A stretch of 53,922 nt of DNA from Rhodococcus marinonascens NBRC 14363 (lineage in GTDB: Bacteria; Actinomycetota; Actinomycetes; Mycobacteriales; Mycobacteriaceae). The stretch covers positions 1 through 53,922 of the forward strand of contig NZ_BCXB01000029.1 of the NCBI RefSeq assembly GCF_001894885.1, given 5' to 3'. Position numbers and translations under genes: made by a program. Shown one piece after another: positions 30,763 through 38,769 of this stretch. The notes beneath the pieces are model-generated. The model did no database searches. It was not told where the DNA came from and was given only the letters and a program-made list of their open reading frames with translations. The first letter of the stretch is position 1. Every line of letters begins with the position of its first letter.

Positions 30763-31331
30763 CAGTTACCCTCCTGCGTGTGGTCGTCGTACTCGTGGTC
30801 ACGGTTTCGCCAGGTGCTCGGCTTCCAGTCCGAGTCGCGCTCGAAGGCTGCGATGAACAACCGTTCCAATTGTGCGACCGTGTGATAAAAGTGGCTGACT
30901 GCCTTCTCGGAGCCCATGTCCAGGACGTGGACGTAGACAACCCGCTTGACCTGGTCGATCTCGAGAACCATGGTGCCCGGAATGTGGTTGAGGACATCGA
31001 CGCACAGGGTCAGCACCAGGTCCGACTTGATACCCAGTTGGTAGCGCCGAACGCCAGTGGCAGGCAATGGGCCGGGCCGGAGCGCGAGCCACGCAACCTG
31101 GAGGCTGGACTGGATCGAGTAGTACGCGAACATCACCGTCAAATGAAGCAGGGGAAGGACGTGCACACGACCCTCCACCGGCATTCGCGGCAGAGGCATG
31201 AGCACGGTGATGAGGGAGCCCACGGCGAGCCCGCCGATGATGTTGCCGACACTCACGTTGCCCCACAGCAGGATCCACACCCCCGTCAGCCACAGCAGCG
31301 AACCGAGGTGGAGCAGTCTATCGCGCTTCAT
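30762..31331 (-). CDS. mnhE: Monovalent cation/proton antiporter subunit E
   Basis: 189 residues. N-terminal hydrophobic spans (LLWLTGVWILLWGNVSVGNI; GLAVGSLITVLMPLP) are followed by a cytoplasmic domain with LTLCVDVLNHIPGTMVLEID, which matches the MrpE consensus around the conserved PGT. It has an unusual hydrophilic C-terminal tail (KPSTWRNRDHEYDDHTQEGN). Overlaps mnhD by 4 bp. Confidence 0.9.
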   Translation of the reverse strand: MKRDRLLHLGSLLWLTGVWILLWGNVSVGNIIGGLAVGSLITVLMPLPRMPVEGRVHVLPLLHLTVMFAYYSIQSSLQVAWLALRPGPLPATGVRRYQLGIKSDLVLTLCVDVLNHIPGTMVLEIDQVKRVVYVHVLDMGSEKAVSHFYHTVAQLERLFIAAFERDSDWKPSTWRNRDHEYDDHTQEGN

Positions 31332-32950
31332 CGAGGTGCCTCCTGTGCTTCGCCGCCGTGGTGACCGCCGAGGACTGCGTCGATGTAGATCGAGCGGTCC
31401 TGCAGATCGCTCGCCGCGCGATCGCTGATGTGGATGATCTGCCCAGCGAAGACCGTCATCGCCACCCCCACCGCGACGAGTGCGATGGTGGGTATCAACA
31501 TCATTGCAGGCATGCGGCCCACGTCGGCGCGGTCGTCGTAGGCGATGTCGGCCGCTGACTCGTCGAGCAGTGCGGACGGGCTGACATCCGCGAGATCACC
31601 TTCCGGGGCGTCTGCCCGGGCCCGCCAGAAGGCCTTGGTCCACACGCGCGCGACGACGTAGAGCGTCAGCAGGCTGGTGACGGTGCCGCCGGCGACGAGA
31701 ACCCATGCCAGAGCGCTCCCGTCCGCGGCACCGGCCTGCAGCAGTGCGACCTTGCCGATGAATCCGGAGAACGGAGGAATTCCACCGAGGTTGAGCGCCG
31801 GTACGAGGAACACGATGGCGAGGACCGGGCTGGCTGCGGCAAGCCCGCCGAGGCGACGCAGCGACGAAGACCCTGCTTGCCGTTCGATCAGACCGACCAC
31901 CAGGAAGAGTGTGGTCTGCACGAGGATGTGGTGGGCCACGTAGTAGATGGCGCCCGAGAGCCCCTCCTGCGTGGACAGCGCAATGCCGAACACCATGTAG
32001 CCGATATGACTGACCAGCGTGAAGGACAGCAGACGTTTGATGTCGGTCTGCGCGATAGCACCGAGGATGCCGACAAGCATCGTCAACAACCCGCAAATCA
32101 TCAGCACGTTGTCGAGTTCGCCCTGCGGGAAGAGCAGCGAATGCGTGCGAATGATCGCGTACACACCGACCTTGGTCAGTAGTCCGGCGAACACGGCGGT
32201 GATGGGGGCAGGCGCGGTGGGATAGGAGTCGGGCAGCCACGCCGACAACGGAAACACCGCGGCCTTGATGCCGAACGCCACGAGCAGTACGCCGAAGATC
32301 GCCGCGCGCGTCCCGGACGGGATGTCGTCTAGGCGGGTAGCCATGTCGGCGAGATTGAGTGTGCCGGTGGCGGCGTAAGCGAAGGCGATGCCGGCCAGGA
32401 AGATCAGCGAGGACAGCATCGACACCATCACGTACGACACACCCGCGCGGACCCGGTCGGCACTCGCCCCGAGCGTCAGCAGCACGAAACTCGCGGCGAG
32501 CAGCACCTCGAACCCGACGAAGAGGTTGAACAGGTCGCCGGCGAGGAATGCGTTGGAAATTCCTGCCGTCATCGCCAGATAGGTGGGCAGGAATATGGAG
32601 ACGGGTTGGTCGTCGCTGCCGTCGCGGATGCCCTGACCGACGGCGTACGCCATGACGGCGAGCAGCACGATCGATGAGACCACCAGCATCATCGCAGACA
32701 GTCGGTCGACCACCAGCGTGATCCCGATCGGGGATTCCCACCCGCCCACCTGGATCGCCGTCGTTCCGTCGCGGTCGGCGAGGAAGAGCAGCAGTCCGGA
32801 CACGATGAGCACTGTGATCAGTGCGAGGAGTGTGATGATTTGCTGGGCGCGAGGACGACGACCGAGAACCAACGTGGCCGCGGCCGCGAGCATCGGTACC
32901 AGGACGGGCAGTGGCGCGAGGGTCGTGATGATGTTCGGGGAAATGGTCAC
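31328..32950 (-). CDS. mnhD: Monovalent cation/proton antiporter subunit D
   Basis: 540 residues, about 14 membrane spans, homologous to the proton-pumping ND2/ND4-type subunits of complex I. Diagnostic pieces: GISNAFLAGDLFNLFVGFEV, the Lys-bearing helix GIKAAVFPLSAWLPDSYPTA (key Lys and Pro), IKRLLSFTLVSHIGYMVFGI and LNLGGIPPFSGFIGKVALLQ. About 60 hydrophilic residues lie near the C-terminus (ARADAPEGDLADVSPSALLD). Overlaps mnhC and mnhE by 4 bp each. Confidence 0.94.
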   Translation of the reverse strand: MTISPNIITTLAPLPVLVPMLAAAATLVLGRRPRAQQIITLLALITVLIVSGLLLFLADRDGTTAIQVGGWESPIGITLVVDRLSAMMLVVSSIVLLAVMAYAVGQGIRDGSDDQPVSIFLPTYLAMTAGISNAFLAGDLFNLFVGFEVLLAASFVLLTLGASADRVRAGVSYVMVSMLSSLIFLAGIAFAYAATGTLNLADMATRLDDIPSGTRAAIFGVLLVAFGIKAAVFPLSAWLPDSYPTAPAPITAVFAGLLTKVGVYAIIRTHSLLFPQGELDNVLMICGLLTMLVGILGAIAQTDIKRLLSFTLVSHIGYMVFGIALSTQEGLSGAIYYVAHHILVQTTLFLVVGLIERQAGSSSLRRLGGLAAASPVLAIVFLVPALNLGGIPPFSGFIGKVALLQAGAADGSALAWVLVAGGTVTSLLTLYVVARVWTKAFWRARADAPEGDLADVSPSALLDESAADIAYDDRADVGRMPAMMLIPTIALVAVGVAMTVFAGQIIHISDRAASDLQDRSIYIDAVLGGHHGGEAQEAPR

Positions 32951-33531
32951 GACTTCTCCCCGATCCCGGCCGTGTCCGTGTCTTCTCCGTCGTCGCCTTC
33001 TCCGTCGTCGAAGTCGCCCTCGTGGAGATCCTCATAAGATTCGAGGTCCTCAAGGTTCTTCAGTTTATCCAGGGGAATGGGGTTGCCGTCCTTGTCGAAT
33101 GCGTCGCCGCTGAAGCTGGGCTCACCGGTGACCGGGTCGTCCGAGCGGTCGCGGCCGGGTGCTTCGGCGGGTGAACGCCGCCGCAGGACCTTGGTGTCCT
33201 CGGGGTCGTTCTCGACGGCGTCCTGGGTGGTGATCGTGAACGAGCGGTAGGCGAGCGCGAGGACGAATCCGGCGATACCCATCGTGATGACGATCGCCGT
33301 CAGGATTATCGCCTGCGCCAGTGGATCGGCAATCGACTCGTGAATCGACTCACGACCGACGATCGGCGGGTTTCCGTCTGCGCCCCCCGACGTCAGGATC
33401 AGAAGATTGATCCCGTTGCCGAACAGCAGCAGTCCCAGCAGCATCCGCGTGATGCTGCGCTCGATGAGCAGGTAAGTGCCGGCCGACAGCAGCGCGCCGA
33501 TGATGACCAGAAATCCGATGTCGGCGCTCAT
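32947..33531 (-). CDS. mnhC: Monovalent cation/proton antiporter subunit C with acidic tail
   Basis: The first 105 residues are a NuoK-like MnhC: three spans with TYLLIERSITRMLLGLLLFG, NGINLLILTSGG and ADPLAQAIILTAIVITMGIA. The remaining 85 residues form a hydrophilic, strongly acidic tail (LENLEDLESYEDL-type sequence and DFDDGEGDDGEDTD) not found in minimal MnhC proteins. The tail is probably cytoplasmic and disordered. Overlaps of 4 bp with mnhA upstream and mnhD downstream show a tightly coupled operon. Confidence 0.92.
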   Translation of the reverse strand: MSADIGFLVIIGALLSAGTYLLIERSITRMLLGLLLFGNGINLLILTSGGADGNPPIVGRESIHESIADPLAQAIILTAIVITMGIAGFVLALAYRSFTITTQDAVENDPEDTKVLRRRSPAEAPGRDRSDDPVTGEPSFSGDAFDKDGNPIPLDKLKNLEDLESYEDLHEGDFDDGEGDDGEDTDTAGIGEKS

Positions 33532-36368
33532 CGCTTCACCTCGATCTTGGCGTCGAGGCGGGCTCCCAGGCTGCGGAGGACGTCGAGTACGAGACCGACC
33601 ACGATGAGATACACACCCAGGTCGAAGAAGAGCGACGTGACCATCTTGACGTCACCGATCAGCGGCAGTGTCACCTCGAAGACCGCGGAGGACAGCGCTG
33701 GGGCGCCGAAGAACAGCGATGCCACTGCGGTACCAGCGGCCAGGGTCAGGCCCAGGCCGAGGATCTTGCCGGCGTCGATCGGCACCGTCTCGCCGAGTTC
33801 GTATCGCCCACCCGCGAGATAGCGCAGCACCAGCGCGAGTCCGGCCGTCAGTCCGCCGGCGAAGCCGCCGCCGGGAGCGTTGTGGCCGGCGAAAAAGAAG
33901 TAGATCGACAGCACCATGATGGCCGGGAAGATCAGCCGGGTCGTCACCTCGACGACCAGCGACCGGTGTTTCGGATCGATCAGATCTCCGCCGAGTAGCC
34001 ATGTGGTCTCGGAGGAGTGCGACGTCGCCGACTCAGCTTCGACTGCGGTTGCGTCGGACACCCGCGGTGCGCTGCCGAATCGGCGGTTGCGGAATACCAA
34101 GCTCGCGACGCCGGTGGCGGCGACGAGTAGCACCGAAATTTCGCCGAGTGTGTCCCAGGCGCGGATGTCGACGAGCAGGACGTTCACCACGTTCTTGCCG
34201 TTGCCGAGGTAGTAGGCGGCGTCGGGGAGCCTCTCATAGATTGGCGTGGTGTTGCGGGCGTTGATCGCGTACGCCCCGATGGTGGTGATAGTGGCACCGA
34301 CCGCTACGGCCAGCAGAGCCCGCGGAATCTTGAACCCGATAGATCTCCGCTCGTCCACTTCGGCCGGCAACTTCCGGAAGACGAGCACGAAGATGACGAG
34401 CGTCAGCGTCTCCACCAGGAACTGGGTGAGCGCGAGATCGGGTGCGCCGTGGAGGGCGAAGAGAACACCGCATCCGTACCCACTGAGGCCGACCAGGATC
34501 ACGCTGGCCAGGCGGTTACGCATCACGGTCGCGGCAAACCCGGCTGCCACCATCATCAGGCCGATCACGAACTGCATCGACGAATCCCACAGTCGGACGT
34601 CGGCGCCGGTCCTGGTGCCGATCACGAGCAGCGCCAGCGGAACCACGACGAGCGTTCCGAGAATGGTCGCCTGGGTGAGGGGGAGTGAACCGCGCTGCGT
34701 GGCACCCGTCAGTCGCATCGACAGCGCGTCCATGCCGCGCAAAGTTGCGTCGTAGATCCGGTCGGCGTTGCCGAGTGGCAGGTGCTCGAACCGTACACGC
34801 CTGGCCCAGCGTTGTGCGACGAACATGGCGGTTCCGGCAGCGATCACCAGCAGCGTGAGCAGCAGAACGGTGTTGACGCCGTGCCACAACGCAAGATGGT
34901 AGTCGGAGGCGCCCTCGGCGGGCAGAGTATGGGAGTAGGGCGTCAGTAGCTTCTCGAGTTGTGGCGACATGAGTCCGGCGGCCAGACCCAGAACGGAGAG
35001 AATCGCGGGTGCGGCGAGGAAACCGGCCCCGGGGAGATGCATATTCTGCACTTCCGTGCTCGGGGAGTGATGCCCCTTCCGTCCGAATGCTCCCCACATG
35101 AAACGCGCGCTGTAGGCGACCGTGAGAATCGAACCGAGCACCACCACACCGACCGTGACGAATCTTGCAGGGTCCGTCAGGGCGGATGTGCTCAGCAGGG
35201 AGTCGAAAGCGGCTTCTTTGCCGATGAATCCCAGAAGTGGGGGCAGACCGGCCATGCTCGCCGCGGCCAACGCGGCAAACACCATGAGCGCTGGTGCGCG
35301 CCGACCAAGATGCGTGAGTTTGCGGATGTCGCGGGTGCCAGCCGAGTGGTCGATGATGCCGACCACCATGAACAGTGCAGCCTTGAACATCGCGTGGGCC
35401 ACAACCATCGTCATGCCGGCCAGCGCTGCGTCCCGTGTGCCGAGGCCGACGAGAACCATCATAAAACCGAGTTGACTGACCGTGCCGAACGCAAGGAGGA
35501 GTTTCAGGTCGAACGACCTCGTGGCCCGCCATCCACCAATAACCATCGTCAGCACACCGAGCGTGATGATCGTGCCCCTCCAGGGGGCCGCGTCCGCGAA
35601 GCCGGGGGCCAACCTGGCCACCAGGTAGATACCGGCCTTCACCATGGCCGCGGCGTGCAGGTAGCCGCTGACCGGCGTCGGGGCGGCCATCGCCCCGGGG
35701 AGCCAGAAGTGCAGGGGGACGATGGCAGACTTCGATAATGCGCCGACGAGAACCAGCACGATCGCGACCCCGGGCAGCCATCCGCGCGGTGCGACCTCGA
35801 TCAACTCGGACAGGTTATAGGTGCCCGCGACCTGGCCGAGAATGATGATGCCGACCAACATGGCCAGCCCGCCCGCCGTGGTGACGAGCAGCGCCTGAGT
35901 CGCGGCCCGGCGACTCGACGCGCGTTCGGCGTAGTGGCCGACCAGCAGGAACGACAGTACCGTCGTCAGTTCCCAGAAAGTGTAGAGCAGCAGCATGTTG
36001 TTGCTGGCGACGAGGCCGAACATGGCTCCGGCGAACGCCACCATCTCGGCGGCGAAGATTCCCAACCTGGGTTCGTCGTCGGTGAAGTAGCGGGCGCAAT
36101 AGACCAGGATGAGCGTGCCGATGCCCAGCACCAGGACTGACATGATCGCGGCCAGCGGATCGAACCAGAAGTCGATGTTCATCGACAAACCGGGAATCCA
36201 CTGGATTGAGAGGGTCTGCTCCGTACCCCAGTGCGCGATCACCCACCCGAGTGAAGCCAGTGGAACGAGGGACAGAAGGTAGAAAGCGTTGCGGCCGAAC
36301 CTGCGCACTACAAGCGGAGACAGAACCGCGGCTACGGCGTGGGCTAGCAGAACAGCGAGCAAAGGCAC
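33528..36368 (-). CDS. mnhA: Fused monovalent cation/proton antiporter subunits A and B
   Basis: 946 residues. The N-terminal three quarters is MnhA/MrpA, an ND5-like pump with about 20 spans: FTDDEPRLGIFAAEMVAFAG, ELTTVLSFLLVGHYAERAS, KSAIVPLHFWLPGAMAAPTP, VSGYLHAAAMVKAGIYLVAR and GTVSQLGFMMVLVG. It also contains the DUF4040/MrpA tail. From about 800 it continues into a complete MnhB domain: SLVVEVTTRLIFPAIMVLSI, then FFFAGHNAPGGGFAGGLTAG. A-B fusion explains why no separate mnhB is found. First gene of the minus-strand operon A/B-C-D-E-F-G, which exports sodium or potassium in exchange for protons. Confidence 0.94.
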   Translation of the reverse strand: MPLLAVLLAHAVAAVLSPLVVRRFGRNAFYLLSLVPLASLGWVIAHWGTEQTLSIQWIPGLSMNIDFWFDPLAAIMSVLVLGIGTLILVYCARYFTDDEPRLGIFAAEMVAFAGAMFGLVASNNMLLLYTFWELTTVLSFLLVGHYAERASSRRAATQALLVTTAGGLAMLVGIIILGQVAGTYNLSELIEVAPRGWLPGVAIVLVLVGALSKSAIVPLHFWLPGAMAAPTPVSGYLHAAAMVKAGIYLVARLAPGFADAAPWRGTIITLGVLTMVIGGWRATRSFDLKLLLAFGTVSQLGFMMVLVGLGTRDAALAGMTMVVAHAMFKAALFMVVGIIDHSAGTRDIRKLTHLGRRAPALMVFAALAAASMAGLPPLLGFIGKEAAFDSLLSTSALTDPARFVTVGVVVLGSILTVAYSARFMWGAFGRKGHHSPSTEVQNMHLPGAGFLAAPAILSVLGLAAGLMSPQLEKLLTPYSHTLPAEGASDYHLALWHGVNTVLLLTLLVIAAGTAMFVAQRWARRVRFEHLPLGNADRIYDATLRGMDALSMRLTGATQRGSLPLTQATILGTLVVVPLALLVIGTRTGADVRLWDSSMQFVIGLMMVAAGFAATVMRNRLASVILVGLSGYGCGVLFALHGAPDLALTQFLVETLTLVIFVLVFRKLPAEVDERRSIGFKIPRALLAVAVGATITTIGAYAINARNTTPIYERLPDAAYYLGNGKNVVNVLLVDIRAWDTLGEISVLLVAATGVASLVFRNRRFGSAPRVSDATAVEAESATSHSSETTWLLGGDLIDPKHRSLVVEVTTRLIFPAIMVLSIYFFFAGHNAPGGGFAGGLTAGLALVLRYLAGGRYELGETVPIDAGKILGLGLTLAAGTAVASLFFGAPALSSAVFEVTLPLIGDVKMVTSLFFDLGVYLIVVGLVLDVLRSLGARLDAKIEVKR

Positions 36369-36540
36369 TCCGTCGGGGGTCAGCGGGGTGTCGGGACGAA
36401 CGGGTTGCGTAGAGCCGTTCGTGTGGGCAGCGGGTCGGGCTTCATGTACATCCTACTGGCTTCGTTAGCCGGACCTACGATCTCGGAAAATCGGCGAAGT
36501 ATGTTATGAACACACTCGCGGACTGCTCTATCGTGTGCTC

Positions 36541-36951
36541 GTGCCTGCACGAATCCGAACCGCCGCGCTCGCCCACATCCGCGACCGGAGACTCCTGCAG
36601 ACGAGGTCGGTGGGGAAGACCGCGTTCTATATGGCAGGCGGCAAGATCGACCCGGGCGAGAACGCCGAACAAGCGTTGCATCGGGAGATCTGGGAGGAAC
36701 TCGATGCCGGAATCGTAGACGGCACCCTCGAGCCACTGGGCGTTTTCGAGGCCCCTGCCTACGGGCACCCTGTGGGTACGGACCTGCACATGACTTGCTT
36801 CCTCGCCGAACTGAGCGTCGAACCTCGGCCGACGAGCGAGATTGCCGAACTGCGGTACTTCACCGTCGGGGAGTACGCGACGATGCCTGAGGTGGCCCCG
36901 GGTTCGATGTTGGTGTTCCGCCGACTGCAATCTCTCGGACTGCTCGACTAG
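36541..36951 (+). CDS. NUDIX hydrolase, small MutT-like
   Basis: About 136 residues from a GTG at 36541 (GTG at 36535 also possible). The NUDIX box is complete: GGKIDPGENAEQALHREIWE then ELDAG, with the metal-binding REIWEE. The sequence after it (LGVFEAPAYGHPVGTDLHMT) fits the NUDIX fold. Substrate not predictable. It is divergent from mnhA and its stop overlaps the stop of the converging membrane gene by 4 bp. Confidence 0.88.
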   Translation: MPARIRTAALAHIRDRRLLQTRSVGKTAFYMAGGKIDPGENAEQALHREIWEELDAGIVDGTLEPLGVFEAPAYGHPVGTDLHMTCFLAELSVEPRPTSEIAELRYFTVGEYATMPEVAPGSMLVFRRLQSLGLLD

Positions 36952-38333
36952 TCCCGTGGCTCCCTGTAGCCCCACGCGCTGTGCCGCTCACGCACCCAGT
37001 ACACGCAGAAGCCGACCACGAGCAACATCGCCAAACCCGTGAGGTGATCGGACGCCGCCGCGGAAGCCGGCGTTGAGGGCAACCGGGTGTCGAAGCCGGT
37101 GGTCGCCATCCTCTCGCCCACTGAATCGTATTCACCCGAGTAGACGACTCTGCTGCGTGGAATGGTGGTCGCGGCCACGAACACCAGAGATGCGAACGGC
37201 AGGACGAACCCGAGCGCGGCGACGGACGCCGAACTCGGCAGGGCCGTGGCAAGGGCGAAGCCTGTCCCGACGTTCAGCACGAGCAGTTCGATCAGGAGTG
37301 AGGCGCTGGTCTCGCCGAAGGCGGGCCAGATCGCGGACACCAGCGAAACGAGGGCGGTGAGGCAGAGTCCCCACTCGGGTCTGCGAAGGTGCGGCGGGAC
37401 TAGGACCGCCACACCGATTCCCGCAGCGAGTGCGAGAACACCCACCACGAGCAGGGCGGACACGGGCGTCGTCACCGGTGTTGACCGAAGGTCGTCGAGG
37501 ACGGGCATAGCCGCGGCAGCCACACCCGTCGATGCCAGCAGGAAGCGTCCGTCGACGTGCGTGAATCTGTGCGCGATCACGGCGGTGCATGCCAGGATCA
37601 ACGCGAGGGACAACGCGACGATCAGCCACACGGTCATGGGCTCGCCGAACTCCTGATCGTCGATCCACGCCCCGAGTAGTCGGTTGAGGACCGCAAGGAC
37701 CAGCGCGCCGACCAGAGCGGTCAACAAGACAGTGCCGTCGGGTGTTTGCACCCGGAACCGGGATTGAGCTGCGACGGCTGCCAGGAGCGCGAGGACGAGA
37801 ACGCCGAGCAGCAGCCAGAGTGGAGGCTCGCCGATCGTGGACGTACTCCTTGTCGCCGGCTCGAGGTAGGCGGCCTCCGCGCGCGGCAGTCGTTGCGCAC
37901 TTGCGAGGACGAATGCGGTCGAGACGCCGAGGGCCAGTGCCAGTTGCGGTGCCCGGCGACCCCACACCGCAGCGACCACTGAACCCATCAGGATTCCGGC
38001 CGCCGCGGTCTTGGCGAAGTGCAGGGCGATCAGGGTATCGATGCCGCTCGCATAGGGCACTGCCCAGGCCACGCTCGTCAGGACGAGTGCACAGACGGCA
38101 GCCAGTAGCCACGATGCTCGCCGGGAGCCGGATCGTTGTAGACCGGCCACGGCGATGACCGCCAGGACCAGGGCCACCACGACACCCGTCGGCTGGCTGC
38201 TGAGCCATCGGTCGATCTCGCGATCCGACGCGTTGATGGTCCATGCCCGGTTGCGGGGATTGGTGAGGACGAAACCGGCCAGCCCTCCGGACGCGACAGC
38301 CGCCGCGGCCGAGATGGGTGCGCGGATGTCCAT
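36948..38333 (-). CDS. Polytopic membrane protein of unknown function
   Basis: 461 residues with roughly twelve hydrophobic segments, for example VVVALVLAVIAVAGL, LLAAVCALVLTSVAWAVPYA, LWLLLGVLVLALLAAVAA, VLLTALVGALVLAVLNRLLG and ALLVVGVLALAAGIGVAVLV. Between spans 1 and 2 is a polar loop with WTINASDREIDRWLSSQPTG. No transporter motif or catalytic signature is recognised. Alternating short loops suggest a transporter or an envelope permease-like protein. Corresponds in position to Rv0434-Rv0435c surroundings but I cannot name an orthologue. Confidence 0.78.
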   Translation of the reverse strand: MDIRAPISAAAAVASGGLAGFVLTNPRNRAWTINASDREIDRWLSSQPTGVVVALVLAVIAVAGLQRSGSRRASWLLAAVCALVLTSVAWAVPYASGIDTLIALHFAKTAAAGILMGSVVAAVWGRRAPQLALALGVSTAFVLASAQRLPRAEAAYLEPATRSTSTIGEPPLWLLLGVLVLALLAAVAAQSRFRVQTPDGTVLLTALVGALVLAVLNRLLGAWIDDQEFGEPMTVWLIVALSLALILACTAVIAHRFTHVDGRFLLASTGVAAAAMPVLDDLRSTPVTTPVSALLVVGVLALAAGIGVAVLVPPHLRRPEWGLCLTALVSLVSAIWPAFGETSASLLIELLVLNVGTGFALATALPSSASVAALGFVLPFASLVFVAATTIPRSRVVYSGEYDSVGERMATTGFDTRLPSTPASAAASDHLTGLAMLLVVGFCVYWVRERHSAWGYREPRD

Positions 38334-38409
38334 TTTTCCACCGTACTCGAGCCAGTAGGCATGGAGAGCGTAAACCTGCTGCCAACACCGAACACGTTGA
38401 TGGGTGCGG

Positions 38410-38722
38410 CTAGATCAGGTGGCGGGCGCGAAGCTGCCGAATCGAATCCGTGATCGACTCGACGTCGTCGGCGTTGACGGCGTTGACGTCGTTGACGTCG
38501 TCGGCATTGAGGTTGGAGGGCCGCATGATCAGCTCCAGGGCTGCCTCGACGAATGGCTTCGGGACAGCGATACCGTTCTCTACGGCGTACTCGAACGCCT
38601 GGACAACCACGAACTGAAATTCGCCGGCGTGGTAGGCGCCGAGCGGACTGTCCCAGTCACCCTGGGACTGGAAGTAGAAGCCTTCCGCAAAGGGCGTGCG
38701 CCAGCTCCTCCGCGGTCTTCAC
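38410..38722 (-). pseudogene. Small gene apparently split by a +1 frameshift
   Basis: The C-terminal frame (38410 to about 38690) reads EGFYFQSQGDWDSPLGAYHA, GEFQFVVVQAFEYAVENGIA, VPKPFVEAALELI and ends ADDVESITDSIRQLRARHLI. It looks like a real protein but has no usable start except a GTG at 38610, inside the conserved-looking stretch. A second frame starting with a GTG at 38722 (VKTAEELAHA) would join it if one base were removed at the CCCTTT run (38689-38694). So this is either a pseudogene, a sequence error or programmed frameshifting. Near 38470-38512 a run of GTTGACG-type repeats encodes NADDVNDVNAVNADDV. Confidence 0.55.
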
Positions 38723-38769
38723 GCGCCCCACAGCAACTGACCATCCCGTTTCTGGTGATATCGACCCTG

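Noticed and set aside
36948..38388. Long alternative minus-strand frame over the polytopic membrane protein.
   Set aside because: Arg-rich shadow; the membrane-protein frame has clear hydrophobic periodicity.
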